A DNA stretch of 64,000 nucleotides from Mesorhizobium sophorae. Its GTDB lineage: Bacteria > Pseudomonadota > Alphaproteobacteria > Rhizobiales > Rhizobiaceae. The stretch covers positions 62,001-126,000 of the forward strand of contig NZ_NNRI01000021.1 in assembly GCF_002270415.1 (NCBI RefSeq). Direction: 5' to 3'. Under the pieces are notes generated by a model. The model made no database searches. It saw only the letters and a program-made list of their open reading frames with translations, and had not been told where the DNA came from. The position numbers were made by a program, and so were the translations under genes. Of the stretch, positions 16,813 to 24,514 are shown in pieces. How positions within the stretch are numbered: position 1 is the first letter of the stretch; every line of letters starts with the position of its first letter.

Positions 16813-19008
16813 TCAGTCGTCCTTGTCCTTCGGCGCATCCGGACCCTGGAAGTTCCGGAACGACATGCCGCCGGCGCTTCCGAGGTTTTCGATCGGCAGT
16901 CCCAGGTCCTTCATGAGACCGTCTACGAAGGCGACCTGAGTGCGATACTTCATGGCGGAATTCACCACACGGTCTGTCATGTTGCCGCCGCCAGAGCCGC
17001 CCTCTCCCCCGCCACCCATCTCGGACGGGCTGTTGAGACCCGGCAGCCCGTCGACCTGGAGGATCTTGATCGATTCGATGTTTTCCATCGGCTTGACCGT
17101 TTCGCGGATGATGCTCGGCAGATTGCTGACGAGGTTTTCGTAGATGGCACTGCGTCTGCTGGCATCCGAACGGGTGTTTTCGGACTCGTTGAGCATGCGC
17201 TTCCCGGCGGCGTCCTTGGCATAGCGGACCTCGGCCGCATTGGAGTCGGCGATTTCCGCCAGCGCCCTGAGTTCCGTGGCTTCCTTCTCGGCCTTTGCCG
17301 AAGAAACGACGCGTTGGGCGTCACGCTCGACCCTGGACGAGGACTGAATGAGCTCGATCCGCTTGATGCGTTCGGCCACCTCTTCTTCGCGTGCGCTGTT
17401 GACCTGCTCTTCCTGTTCAACCTGTTTTTTCAGGGCTTCCGCAGCCTCGGTCTTTGCGTAGGCTTCCTCGATCGACTTGTTGATCACCGCGATCAGGCGC
17501 TCCTTGTCGATGATTTCGACTTCCTTCTGCTGCTCGATCTCAAACTTATCGACAAACTTCCGCGCAGCGATGCGCAACTCGTCGATCTGGCGGTTGGCGG
17601 CGATCGACGCGTCCTGAATCTCCTGAAACGCCTTGGTTTCGGCGAGCTTGATCTTCTGGTTTTTCTCGATCTCGAGCTGCACGATTTCCTCGTCGACCCT
17701 CAAGCGTTCGACATCGACATCGTAACGTTTCTTCAGGCGCGCCTTTTCCTGGTCAGCCTCAGCAAGTTCGTTGCTGATGCGAACCTCTTTCGACTTCGCC
17801 ACGGCGAGCAATTCAATGGTTTTATCGGTTTCAATACGGTGCGACTCGGTTATCCGCTGGTTCTCCAGTTTGGCCTGGTCGATCTCTGCCGATGACGTCG
17901 TCTCGATGATCGACAGCTCCTGACGCGAACGGATTTCAAACTCCTTCACATGCTGCTCGTTGTCGATCCGCTCCGCCTCAACTTCCCGGCGGTTCTGGAT
18001 CCTCTGCATCTCGAGCTCACGGCGCGACATAATCTCCGTCAATTCGGTCTCTTGCTGTTTCCTGATCTCCAATGACCGCACCTCCGACTGAGTGTTGATC
18101 CGTTCGGAATCGATGAGCCGGTCCTTGGCGATACGAATCCGCTCGCCTTCTTGTTCGCTGCGGATCCTGGCGTTCTGAATACTGATTGTGGAACTAGATC
18201 TCTCGGCCTCAATCTCGGCCAGTTGGGCGGCTTTACGGATTTCGATCGCTTGCGTCTGTTCGATGCGGGCGTATTCGAGGTCACGCTCGATCTCCAGAGA
18301 CCGCTGCTCGGTCTCGAAATCCTTGAGCTTGATGCCGATCCGCGATTCGTTTTCGATGCGGTTGCGAAGCTGGCGGCGCTCTTCGATCTGCTCGGTCAGC
18401 TGCGTCAGGCCTTCGGCATCGAACGCATTGGAGGGATCAAATACGGAGATGTCGGTCTGGTTGAGGCTCGTCAGAGAGGCATTTTCAAGCTCGAGGCCAT
18501 TCGACCCCAGGGTCGTCGCCGCCAGGGCGGCCGCCTCACTCATGTAGCGGCCGCGATTGGTGTGGATTTCATCCATGGTCATCGTGGAGGCGATGGCCGA
18601 CATCGCATCGATGAACCGGCCCTGAACGATCTCCTTCAGCGCGGCAGGGTTCTGGGTGCGGTCACCGAGGGTGCGGGCCGCAGTCGACACCCCGGCTTCC
18701 GTCGGCACCACCCGCACGAAGAACTCGGCGATGATGTCGATGCGCATTTTGTTCCTGGTGATCAGGGATTGCTCGCCGAGCCTCCGGATCTCCACCGGGA
18801 TCGCGTTCATGTTGACGCGCGTGATGTCGTGGACAATCGGGATGATCAGCGCACCACCGCCCATGACCACCCGCTCGCCGCCGAGGCCGGTTCGGACGAA
18901 GGACTGGTCTTTTGACGAGTGTCTGTAAAGCCAGTGCAGCAGATAGACACCGATCGCGATGATGATCGTTATGAGAATAACGACTGCGATCACATCAGAG
19001 CCATTCAT
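16813..19008 (-). CDS. yqiK: YqiK-type flotillin (SPFH protein) with an extended coiled coil
   Basis: A 731-residue protein. One membrane span (about residues 5-25) is followed by the SPFH domain, in which SFVRTGLGGERVVMGGGALIIPI and SLITRNKMRIDIIAEFFVRV match YqiK closely. A very long Glu/Arg/Ile-rich coiled coil runs from about 205 to 610, and a C-terminal ILQVDGLPG plus Gly-rich segment with TDRVVNSAMKYRTQ completes it. E. coli YqiK is about 550 residues, so the coiled coil is roughly 180 residues longer. Flotillins scaffold membrane microdomains. The start is moved to 19008 because GGAGG precedes it; the GTG at 19023 would overlap that site. It lies between an opsin-like gene and the small membrane protein gene. 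Confidence 0.85.
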   Translation of the reverse strand: MNGSDVIAVVILITIIIAIGVYLLHWLYRHSSKDQSFVRTGLGGERVVMGGGALIIPIVHDITRVNMNAIPVEIRRLGEQSLITRNKMRIDIIAEFFVRVVPTEAGVSTAARTLGDRTQNPAALKEIVQGRFIDAMSAIASTMTMDEIHTNRGRYMSEAAALAATTLGSNGLELENASLTSLNQTDISVFDPSNAFDAEGLTQLTEQIEERRQLRNRIENESRIGIKLKDFETEQRSLEIERDLEYARIEQTQAIEIRKAAQLAEIEAERSSSTISIQNARIRSEQEGERIRIAKDRLIDSERINTQSEVRSLEIRKQQETELTEIMSRRELEMQRIQNRREVEAERIDNEQHVKEFEIRSRQELSIIETTSSAEIDQAKLENQRITESHRIETDKTIELLAVAKSKEVRISNELAEADQEKARLKKRYDVDVERLRVDEEIVQLEIEKNQKIKLAETKAFQEIQDASIAANRQIDELRIAARKFVDKFEIEQQKEVEIIDKERLIAVINKSIEEAYAKTEAAEALKKQVEQEEQVNSAREEEVAERIKRIELIQSSSRVERDAQRVVSSAKAEKEATELRALAEIADSNAAEVRYAKDAAGKRMLNESENTRSDASRRSAIYENLVSNLPSIIRETVKPMENIESIKILQVDGLPGLNSPSEMGGGGEGGSGGGNMTDRVVNSAMKYRTQVAFVDGLMKDLGLPIENLGSAGGMSFRNFQGPDAPKDKDD

Positions 19009-19068
19009 GGGACGATCCTCCACTTAACCGCGGGCGCCGAGCAGGTTGGCGCGAAAGATTGACAGCCT

Positions 19069-19758
19069 TCAGAAACGCTCCTCGCCGGCGACGGCGAGGA
19101 CGATCATTGAGACAGCGATGAGATTGATAAGGTCAGCAACGGTGTAGAGCACAATGATCGGTGCCACGTGTCCCGTGCCGATAACGACATCCACGAAATG
19201 CAGGATCGGGTAAATCACCCAACCGATGGTCATGATCAGCCTGATCCAGAAATAACCGAGCCGGATGGGCCGCGTCGACTTGCCAACGGCATCTGCCATG
19301 GCGCCGAAATACAATTCGCCCAGGATATAAAGCCAGAACGCGATCGACAGCAGCACGCCAAGGGTTGGGTTGAAAAGCCGTGCATCACCGAGGTAGCGAG
19401 CAAGCACCATCAGGATTGCCGCGGCCAGTGTCCGCCAGAACACGCCCACGGGCACTTTCCCTGCAATGCAGGTAAAGAAAAACACCGATGCGACCTGCAT
19501 CGGCTGGACCACGAACCACGCGACGTAGCGTGAGGCGGCGCTGAGCTGCTGGCCCACCAGCCAGATGTTGGAGGCAGCATAGTATTCAAGGCCCGACGCC
19601 AGGAGCGCAACGGCTGACAGCGCCAGGGGAACCCGCCAGCGCTCTGACGTCCATGTCAGGCCCAGCATTGCCAGGGCAGCTGTGGCAAACATGGCAAGGG
19701 TTGCAACGCTGAGCGCGGTGCTGACCACGGCGCTGGACTGAAAGAGTGTTCCAAACAT
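19069..19758 (-). CDS. microbial rhodopsin homologue without the retinal-binding lysine
   Basis: A 229-residue protein with seven membrane spans (about 10-32, 42-62, 76-98, 106-122, 132-155, 170-193 and 199-223). Helix C has RYVAWFVVQP (77-86), the proteorhodopsin RY.DW..T.P motif with the counterion Asp replaced by A80. Helix F has GWVIYPIL (179-186). Helix G has LYTVADLINLIA (204-215), which aligns residue for residue with LIYNLADFVNKIL of proteorhodopsin but has L213 in place of the Schiff-base lysine; the helix contains no lysine. The proton-donor position is S91. Covalent retinal binding and pumping are therefore not expected. Opsin-like proteins lacking this lysine are known, but their role is unclear. 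It sits 10 bases downstream of an ABC permease gene. Confidence 0.85.
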   Translation of the reverse strand: MFGTLFQSSAVVSTALSVATLAMFATAALAMLGLTWTSERWRVPLALSAVALLASGLEYYAASNIWLVGQQLSAASRYVAWFVVQPMQVASVFFFTCIAGKVPVGVFWRTLAAAILMVLARYLGDARLFNPTLGVLLSIAFWLYILGELYFGAMADAVGKSTRPIRLGYFWIRLIMTIGWVIYPILHFVDVVIGTGHVAPIIVLYTVADLINLIAVSMIVLAVAGEERF

Positions 19759-19767
19759 GGGCTTTCC

Positions 19768-21171
19768 CTAGACCTGGGCTCTGATGTGAGGGGCGCGGCC
19801 GTAGAGCGCGACCATCGGCAGGATCAGAAGACCGAAAATGAATTGTTGCCATTCGTATTTGAGCCCGATGCCAATCAGGAAGGCGCTCAGGACTTGCAGG
19901 ACGAGTACCCCGATCACGGTGTAGCCATAGCCGCCATATCCGCCCATGAGCGACGTCCCGCCGATCACGACTGCGGCCAGGGTTGTGAAAAGATACTGGT
20001 CGCCGACCCCGATGAAGCCACCCCCGCTCCAACCGAGCAGGAGCGCCCCGGTCAACGCCGCGGAGAAGCCGCTGATGGTGTAGGCGAGTGTCCAGTATTT
20101 GAACTCGGAGACGCCGATCAGCTTGGCCGAGCGGCGATTGCCGCCCAGGGCGTAGATGTAGCGGCCGAAGGCGGAATAACGCAGGCCAACGATGACTATG
20201 ACCGCGATGACAATCCACAACAGGATCGTTGGCGGGACAGCCAGGCCGAAGGTACGACCGTTCATGGCGGCGAGATTTTGCAGCCATTTCGGAACGGTCC
20301 CAAAGACGTTGCCGCCAAAGGACGATCCAATGCTGGTCAGAATCTGGACAAGCCCAGCGATTGCAAATCCCATTCCGAGGGTGAGGATCAATGCCTGACC
20401 TTGCAGGCGGTAGGACAGAACGCCGTTCAAGAAACCCAAGGCACCGCCGATGATCAGCACGAACACCACCGCGAGCCAGGGCGGTACGCCAAGACCGATC
20501 AGGAACAAAAGCCCTATGTTGGACGCGCCGATAACAAACGGGATCGAGAGGTCCAAGCCGCCGAGCAACGCCACCAGCGTTTGCCCGACGCAGGCAATGC
20601 CCAGGAAGGCTGCAAACAGCAAAATTGCTTTGATGTTGGCTGCGGAGAGGAACCCGTTGATCGTAAAGGAACTGATCACAATCAGCGCCAGCAGCACAAT
20701 CAGTCCAATAAAGGCGCTGCGGCCATGGGCGAAACGGTTACCGACCTTGAACGCAAAGACCAGGATCGCTTCCAGCAGCAGGAAGGCTATCAGGTTGCCA
20801 AGGGATCTGAAGGACGGGACCGTGGCCGTGATCAGCAGATACACGATCAACATCACCGCCATGGTGATGATCAGAACTCGGTTGCCGGCCCAGACGCCAC
20901 CGGCGCCAGCCGGGGCTGCAGTGTCGGTTTCAAGAGACGAAGATCGGGACTCGAAGATGACGGCGACGTAGTTGATCAGCCAGAACAGCACGGCGGCCAG
21001 AACGATGGTGTAGAGGATGACGATCTGGGCGCTGAGCCCCTGCCAAAAACCCAGGCTGAAGCTGATCGCCGCCACCACGAACGTGACGGCGAGGTTAAGC
21101 CACACCAAGGCGCGCGAATGGGGGATGAAGAGACCGCCATTGCGGCCGCCGTCGCCGAAAGTCTGACTCAT
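19768..21171 (-). CDS. sugar-type ABC transporter permease (RbsC-like)
   Basis: A 467-residue permease of the BPD_transp_2 (RbsC/XylH) group. The conserved core runs from about residue 160 to the end, with GIACVGQTLVALLGGLDLSIPFV, the coupling-loop region GGNRRSAKLIGVSEFKYWTLAYTISG and AAVVIGGTSLMGGYGGY. An N-terminal extension of about 140 residues with extra spans and a hydrophilic linker is unusual; typical members have about 330 residues. Its start overlaps the end of the second permease gene (ATGA), indicating a heterodimeric membrane pore. Confidence 0.85.
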   Translation of the reverse strand: MSQTFGDGGRNGGLFIPHSRALVWLNLAVTFVVAAISFSLGFWQGLSAQIVILYTIVLAAVLFWLINYVAVIFESRSSSLETDTAAPAGAGGVWAGNRVLIITMAVMLIVYLLITATVPSFRSLGNLIAFLLLEAILVFAFKVGNRFAHGRSAFIGLIVLLALIVISSFTINGFLSAANIKAILLFAAFLGIACVGQTLVALLGGLDLSIPFVIGASNIGLLFLIGLGVPPWLAVVFVLIIGGALGFLNGVLSYRLQGQALILTLGMGFAIAGLVQILTSIGSSFGGNVFGTVPKWLQNLAAMNGRTFGLAVPPTILLWIVIAVIVIVGLRYSAFGRYIYALGGNRRSAKLIGVSEFKYWTLAYTISGFSAALTGALLLGWSGGGFIGVGDQYLFTTLAAVVIGGTSLMGGYGGYGYTVIGVLVLQVLSAFLIGIGLKYEWQQFIFGLLILPMVALYGRAPHIRAQV

Positions 21172-22544
21172 GGCCCGATCCCCAACGATTGTCCTGTCGC
21201 CAGAATTCCGGCCGCGTGGCTTTGCTGGCCGACGACCAGGAAGAGGAGCAGGATGAGTGCCGAGACGAAGACATAGATGAAGGCGCCAAGGCGCACGGAA
21301 ACCGCTTCAGCTACGATGACGCGGACAGTGAACGTCAGCACGGCCAAGATGACGGCGAAGCCGAAGACGATCTTTTGCAGCGGCGTGAGATCGGGCAGAG
21401 CCGGCCCGCTTCCCGACTGTACGGGCAGCAGCAGATAGCGGGTCATCACGTCCGGATTGGACTTGAAGGCCTCGCCGGCGACGGCCACGCCATAGGTATC
21501 GCGGGTGCTGATGTACAGCATGATCCCGACGACCACGCAGCCCAGGACCGCGAAGGCCGCAAAGGGTGAAATGAAGTGGAGGTATCGCCCGATGATGGGG
21601 ACCAGAAGGGTCAGCAAGAGCGACAGAACGAGGATCAGCCCGTAGAAAAGCTGCGTCACAAAGGCTTGCGTGGAACCGAAATTGAACGTGGCAAGAACAT
21701 AGCCGATAAGAAAGAGGTTGAGCGCGCCCAGCAGCCCGCCAGCCACGCCACCGCGTCCACCGGACAGGCTGACCCCGCCCAGCACCAGGGCGGTCACTGC
21801 CGTCAGCGTCATGGTGGTGCCCTGTGTCGGATCTCCTGACGAAATCAGGGCGGTATAGCAGATCGCGCCCAAGCCAACGAAGAGACCTGCGATGATGTGA
21901 GCCCCAATACGCACCACGTTGATGCGGACGCCGCTCGTATAAGCCGCACGCTCATCGTAGCCCATCAAACGCAAATTCGCGTAAAACGACGTCGTGGTGA
22001 ACAGCAGCCAGGCCGCGATAGCCAGCAGCACGATCAGCAAGATCGGTGAAAAGATCGTGTTGCCGAGGCCCCAGGACGACATCCAGTCCGGTGCGGTGCC
22101 GCCAGGTCTTGGGAGGATGACGAGGTTGATCCCGGTCAGGGCCAGAAAGCCACTGAGCGCTACAATGATCGGCTGGACGCGCACGAAAATGATGATGAGG
22201 GCAAAGAAGAGCTGATAGAGAACGCCAATCCCCAGGGCGACCAGAAAGACGCCAAAGGGACCCGTGACGATGCCAAGGCCATTGAGCTTGACGATCGTGA
22301 CGTTGATGAAGGCGAGCAAGGGTCCGACCGCAAGGTCGACTGTCCCACGTCCCGCCACAGCCAGGGCCATGAGTGAGAATGTCGCCAGGATCAGGGGCGC
22401 CGACACGATGATCGCGCTACCGAACCCCGACAAGGACACAAGGTTCGGCCCCCTGATGACCGCGGTACTCAAGAGCAGCGCGATCAGCAGGATCGGGACC
22501 AACAGGTAGGTGTTCTGGGAACCCCTGGACTGGGACATCAACAT
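21168..22544 (-). CDS. sugar-type ABC transporter permease (RbsC-like, second subunit)
   Basis: A 458-residue permease homologous to the neighbouring one. It has LMALAVAGRGTVDLAVGPLLAFINV early, the coupling-loop region RLMGYDERAAYTSGVRINVVRIGAHIIAG, and ALVLGGVSLSGGRGGVAGG. About 130 extra residues with more membrane segments follow the core, so this one is extended at the C terminus whereas its partner is extended at the N terminus. The start is ATG 22544 or ATG 22538; both have only weak binding sites, and coupling to the upstream hydrolase gene 23 bases away is possible. Confidence 0.85.
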   Translation of the reverse strand: MLMSQSRGSQNTYLLVPILLIALLLSTAVIRGPNLVSLSGFGSAIIVSAPLILATFSLMALAVAGRGTVDLAVGPLLAFINVTIVKLNGLGIVTGPFGVFLVALGIGVLYQLFFALIIIFVRVQPIIVALSGFLALTGINLVILPRPGGTAPDWMSSWGLGNTIFSPILLIVLLAIAAWLLFTTTSFYANLRLMGYDERAAYTSGVRINVVRIGAHIIAGLFVGLGAICYTALISSGDPTQGTTMTLTAVTALVLGGVSLSGGRGGVAGGLLGALNLFLIGYVLATFNFGSTQAFVTQLFYGLILVLSLLLTLLVPIIGRYLHFISPFAAFAVLGCVVVGIMLYISTRDTYGVAVAGEAFKSNPDVMTRYLLLPVQSGSGPALPDLTPLQKIVFGFAVILAVLTFTVRVIVAEAVSVRLGAFIYVFVSALILLLFLVVGQQSHAAGILATGQSLGIGP

Positions 22545-22567
22545 TTGTCTTTCGTTGCTAGCGCAAC

Positions 22568-23524
22568 CTAGAACTCGATGACCTTCCGGCCTTCACTGGT
22601 CCGCTCACTGCGAGCGGTCGACCGAGTTTCGGAAATGCTCCGTCCGGAAAGGGCGTTGCTGCCCTGGCCGCGCCGTTCGGGATCCGCACCAAGGATCTTC
22701 TTCAGCACCGGCGTGATCACTTCCTTGAATTTTGCCGGGTCTTCCGAGGTCGGGAAGTGGCCGCCGCCAAAGATGATGCATTCCGAATTCTTGACTTTTT
22801 CGGCCGTGCGCTGGGTCATTTCCGGCGTGCAGGCGAAGTCATACTCACCGGTAAGGAAATAGATCGGCACCTTCCCAGAAATCTTCTGGCATTGATCCCG
22901 GAAGTCAGAATCGACGCTGTAAAAGTACAGATCGCCCTTGAAGATGCCGGGACCGCCCTGCGCGTAGTACCACCAGGTTTCCCACCGATAGTCGTCCGGC
23001 GAGAGCGGTGCCATGAGGCCGAACACCGAAGTCGCAACCACCTCGCCGCCATGGATATGGGGGTGATGCAGCGCGTCGATCCACCATCCCGGCGAGTAGT
23101 CGCATGCCTCTAGCGCGATAAAGGCCGAAAACTCGCTCTCATAGCGCAATGCCAGCGCCAGGCAGATGTTGCCGCCCATCGACTGGCCCATGAGGACCGG
23201 CTTGCGCAGTTCGAGGGCCCGACAGAACGCCACGATGAACTCGCAGTAAAATTTGGTTGTGAGTTTGTACTCGTCTTCCATCAGGTGAAAGTCTGCAGGC
23301 GGGATCGACTTGCCGTGCCAGGGCATGTCGAAAGCGATAACGCGGAAATTCAGGCTGATGTCCGGGTCGCACAACTGGTGCCGATACTGGCGCCCGTCCG
23401 TGCCGGCCGTGTGCAGGCAGACCATCGGAATGCCCTCGCCGTGTTCCTCGTAATAGGTGCGGTACGTCTTGCCTTCGCACTGGACGTAGACGTAGCGCCC
23501 AACGATTGGATCGTGTGTATTCAT
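22568..23524 (-). CDS. alpha/beta hydrolase
   Basis: A 318-residue alpha/beta-hydrolase fold protein. The oxyanion region is MVCLHTAGTDGRQYRHQL, the nucleophile elbow is GQSMGG, the acid is in TGEYDFACTPE and the catalytic histidine is in FGGGHFPTSEDP, so the triad is complete. The last 40 residues are polar and low in complexity, beyond the fold. A GGAGAG site precedes the ATG at 23524. Encoded inside an ABC importer operon, it may hydrolyse an ester, lactone or conjugate brought in by the transporter. The substrate is unknown. Confidence 0.8.
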   Translation of the reverse strand: MNTHDPIVGRYVYVQCEGKTYRTYYEEHGEGIPMVCLHTAGTDGRQYRHQLCDPDISLNFRVIAFDMPWHGKSIPPADFHLMEDEYKLTTKFYCEFIVAFCRALELRKPVLMGQSMGGNICLALALRYESEFSAFIALEACDYSPGWWIDALHHPHIHGGEVVATSVFGLMAPLSPDDYRWETWWYYAQGGPGIFKGDLYFYSVDSDFRDQCQKISGKVPIYFLTGEYDFACTPEMTQRTAEKVKNSECIIFGGGHFPTSEDPAKFKEVITPVLKKILGADPERRGQGSNALSGRSISETRSTARSERTSEGRKVIEF

Positions 23525-23545
23525 GACAACTCTCCTGCGCTGCCG

Positions 23546-23950
23546 TTAAACTTGTCGCATCAGCGAGAGCATGCGCGTCAGCGCCCGCAGATTTTGCCAG
23601 AAGGGGAGCGAATTGCCCTCGATAATCAGCTGCTTGTGCAGCGGATGCGCCATCGCCCATATGTCGTTGAACATCGGCGGTGGGATTTCCTGGGCAAATT
23701 TCGACCAGGCGCTGCTCGGCGCCTTGAGCCAAAATTCGACTCCCATGTCATTCGGAGTGAGGCCTTGCGCAATCTTCTGGATCTTGCCGCCCCGGACGTC
23801 GACGAGATACTCCGTGTCGTCGAAGCCGAGCACGAACTTACTCGTGAAAAACCGCCCTACTACCGGCAAAATGCGGTCGTCATTGACCTTCCTTGCCCAT
23901 CGCTCGATCCACTCCAGATCAAAGCTGCTCCTGCTTCCATATCTACTCAT
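23546..23950 (-). CDS. SCP2-like sterol/lipid-binding domain protein
   Basis: A 134-residue protein with the SCP2-type strand pattern VLGFDDTEYLVDVRGGKIQKIAQG, then VEFWLKAPSSAWSKF and KQLIIEGNSLPFWQNLRAL. SCP2 folds hold hydrophobic ligands in a tunnel. A perfect GGAGG precedes the ATG at 23950. It lies between the PEBP part of the ABC ATPase frame and the hydrolase gene. Together with the hydrolase this suggests that the operon handles a lipophilic or amphiphilic compound rather than a plain sugar (inference). Confidence 0.6.
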   Translation of the reverse strand: MSRYGSRSSFDLEWIERWARKVNDDRILPVVGRFFTSKFVLGFDDTEYLVDVRGGKIQKIAQGLTPNDMGVEFWLKAPSSAWSKFAQEIPPPMFNDIWAMAHPLHKQLIIEGNSLPFWQNLRALTRMLSLMRQV

Positions 23951-23986
23951 GCGATCCTCCTGATTGGGGAATTACTTGCCCGGTTT

Positions 23987-24514
23987 TTACGCGGGCAGAG
24001 ACTTCTTTGCTGGCCCGTAGACTGCCACGAACGACGCTGCATCGATGGCCACCGGCATGACCGCAGCCGCAAATGCGCCAAGATCGGCGTCGGCCGGCAA
24101 CTCGACCTTGTCCGCCTTGAGCGCATAGAGCGTGAAAAAGTACCGGTGAGCCCTGTCCGGTGGCCAAGGGCCGCCATATCCCTTGCCGAACCCTGGGATC
24201 TTGAATGTCACGAAGTCGCTGTTGAACTCAGCGGCGCCGTGCGTCAGCCGCAAGCTGCCGCTGGCGCCTTCTGGGAGCTCACGAACCTCGACCGGAATGT
24301 TCGCCACCAGCCAGTGCGCAAACGAGCGGGGGAAATTAAATGCTTCCGGCAGATCAGGATCGGTGACGGCCAAGGCAAAGCTGCGCGTGCCTTCCGGCGG
24401 CCCAGACCAAACAAGTCTCGGCGAAAGCCGGTTGTCCTCGGTGAACCGGTCCGGGATGACGCTACCAGGCGCGATATCAGGACAACTCAGCATGAAAGAT
24501 GGGGTTGCCGCCAT
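23987..24514 (-). CDS. YbhB/YbcL-type PEBP protein, internal start within the ATPase frame
   Basis: Residues from MAATPSFMLSCPDIAPGS onward form a complete 175-residue phosphatidylethanolamine-binding protein fold of the bacterial YbhB/YbcL group: VTDPDLPEAFNFPRSFAHW, VKIPGFGKGYGGPWPPD-like loop and HRYFFTLYAL. A consensus AAGGAGG (24523-24529) lies 8 bases before this ATG, so the domain is very probably translated on its own, even though the ATPase frame runs into it without a stop. PEBP proteins bind anionic ligands and may inhibit kinases or proteases. Here a ligand-binding role alongside the importer is possible. Confidence 0.8.
   Translation of the reverse strand: MAATPSFMLSCPDIAPGSVIPDRFTEDNRLSPRLVWSGPPEGTRSFALAVTDPDLPEAFNFPRSFAHWLVANIPVEVRELPEGASGSLRLTHGAAEFNSDFVTFKIPGFGKGYGGPWPPDRAHRYFFTLYALKADKVELPADADLGAFAAAVMPVAIDAASFVAVYGPAKKSLPA

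Noticed and set aside
19069..19758. Interpretation as an ordinary light-driven pump
   Set aside because: The Schiff-base lysine, counterion and donor residues are all absent, so pump function is not supported despite the rhodopsin fold.
19786..21276. 496-residue open frame on the plus strand opposite the ABC permease genes
   Set aside because: It is charge-rich, low-complexity (Gln/Asp/Glu/Arg) and has no family features; it is the antisense shadow of hydrophobic permease codons in GC-rich DNA.
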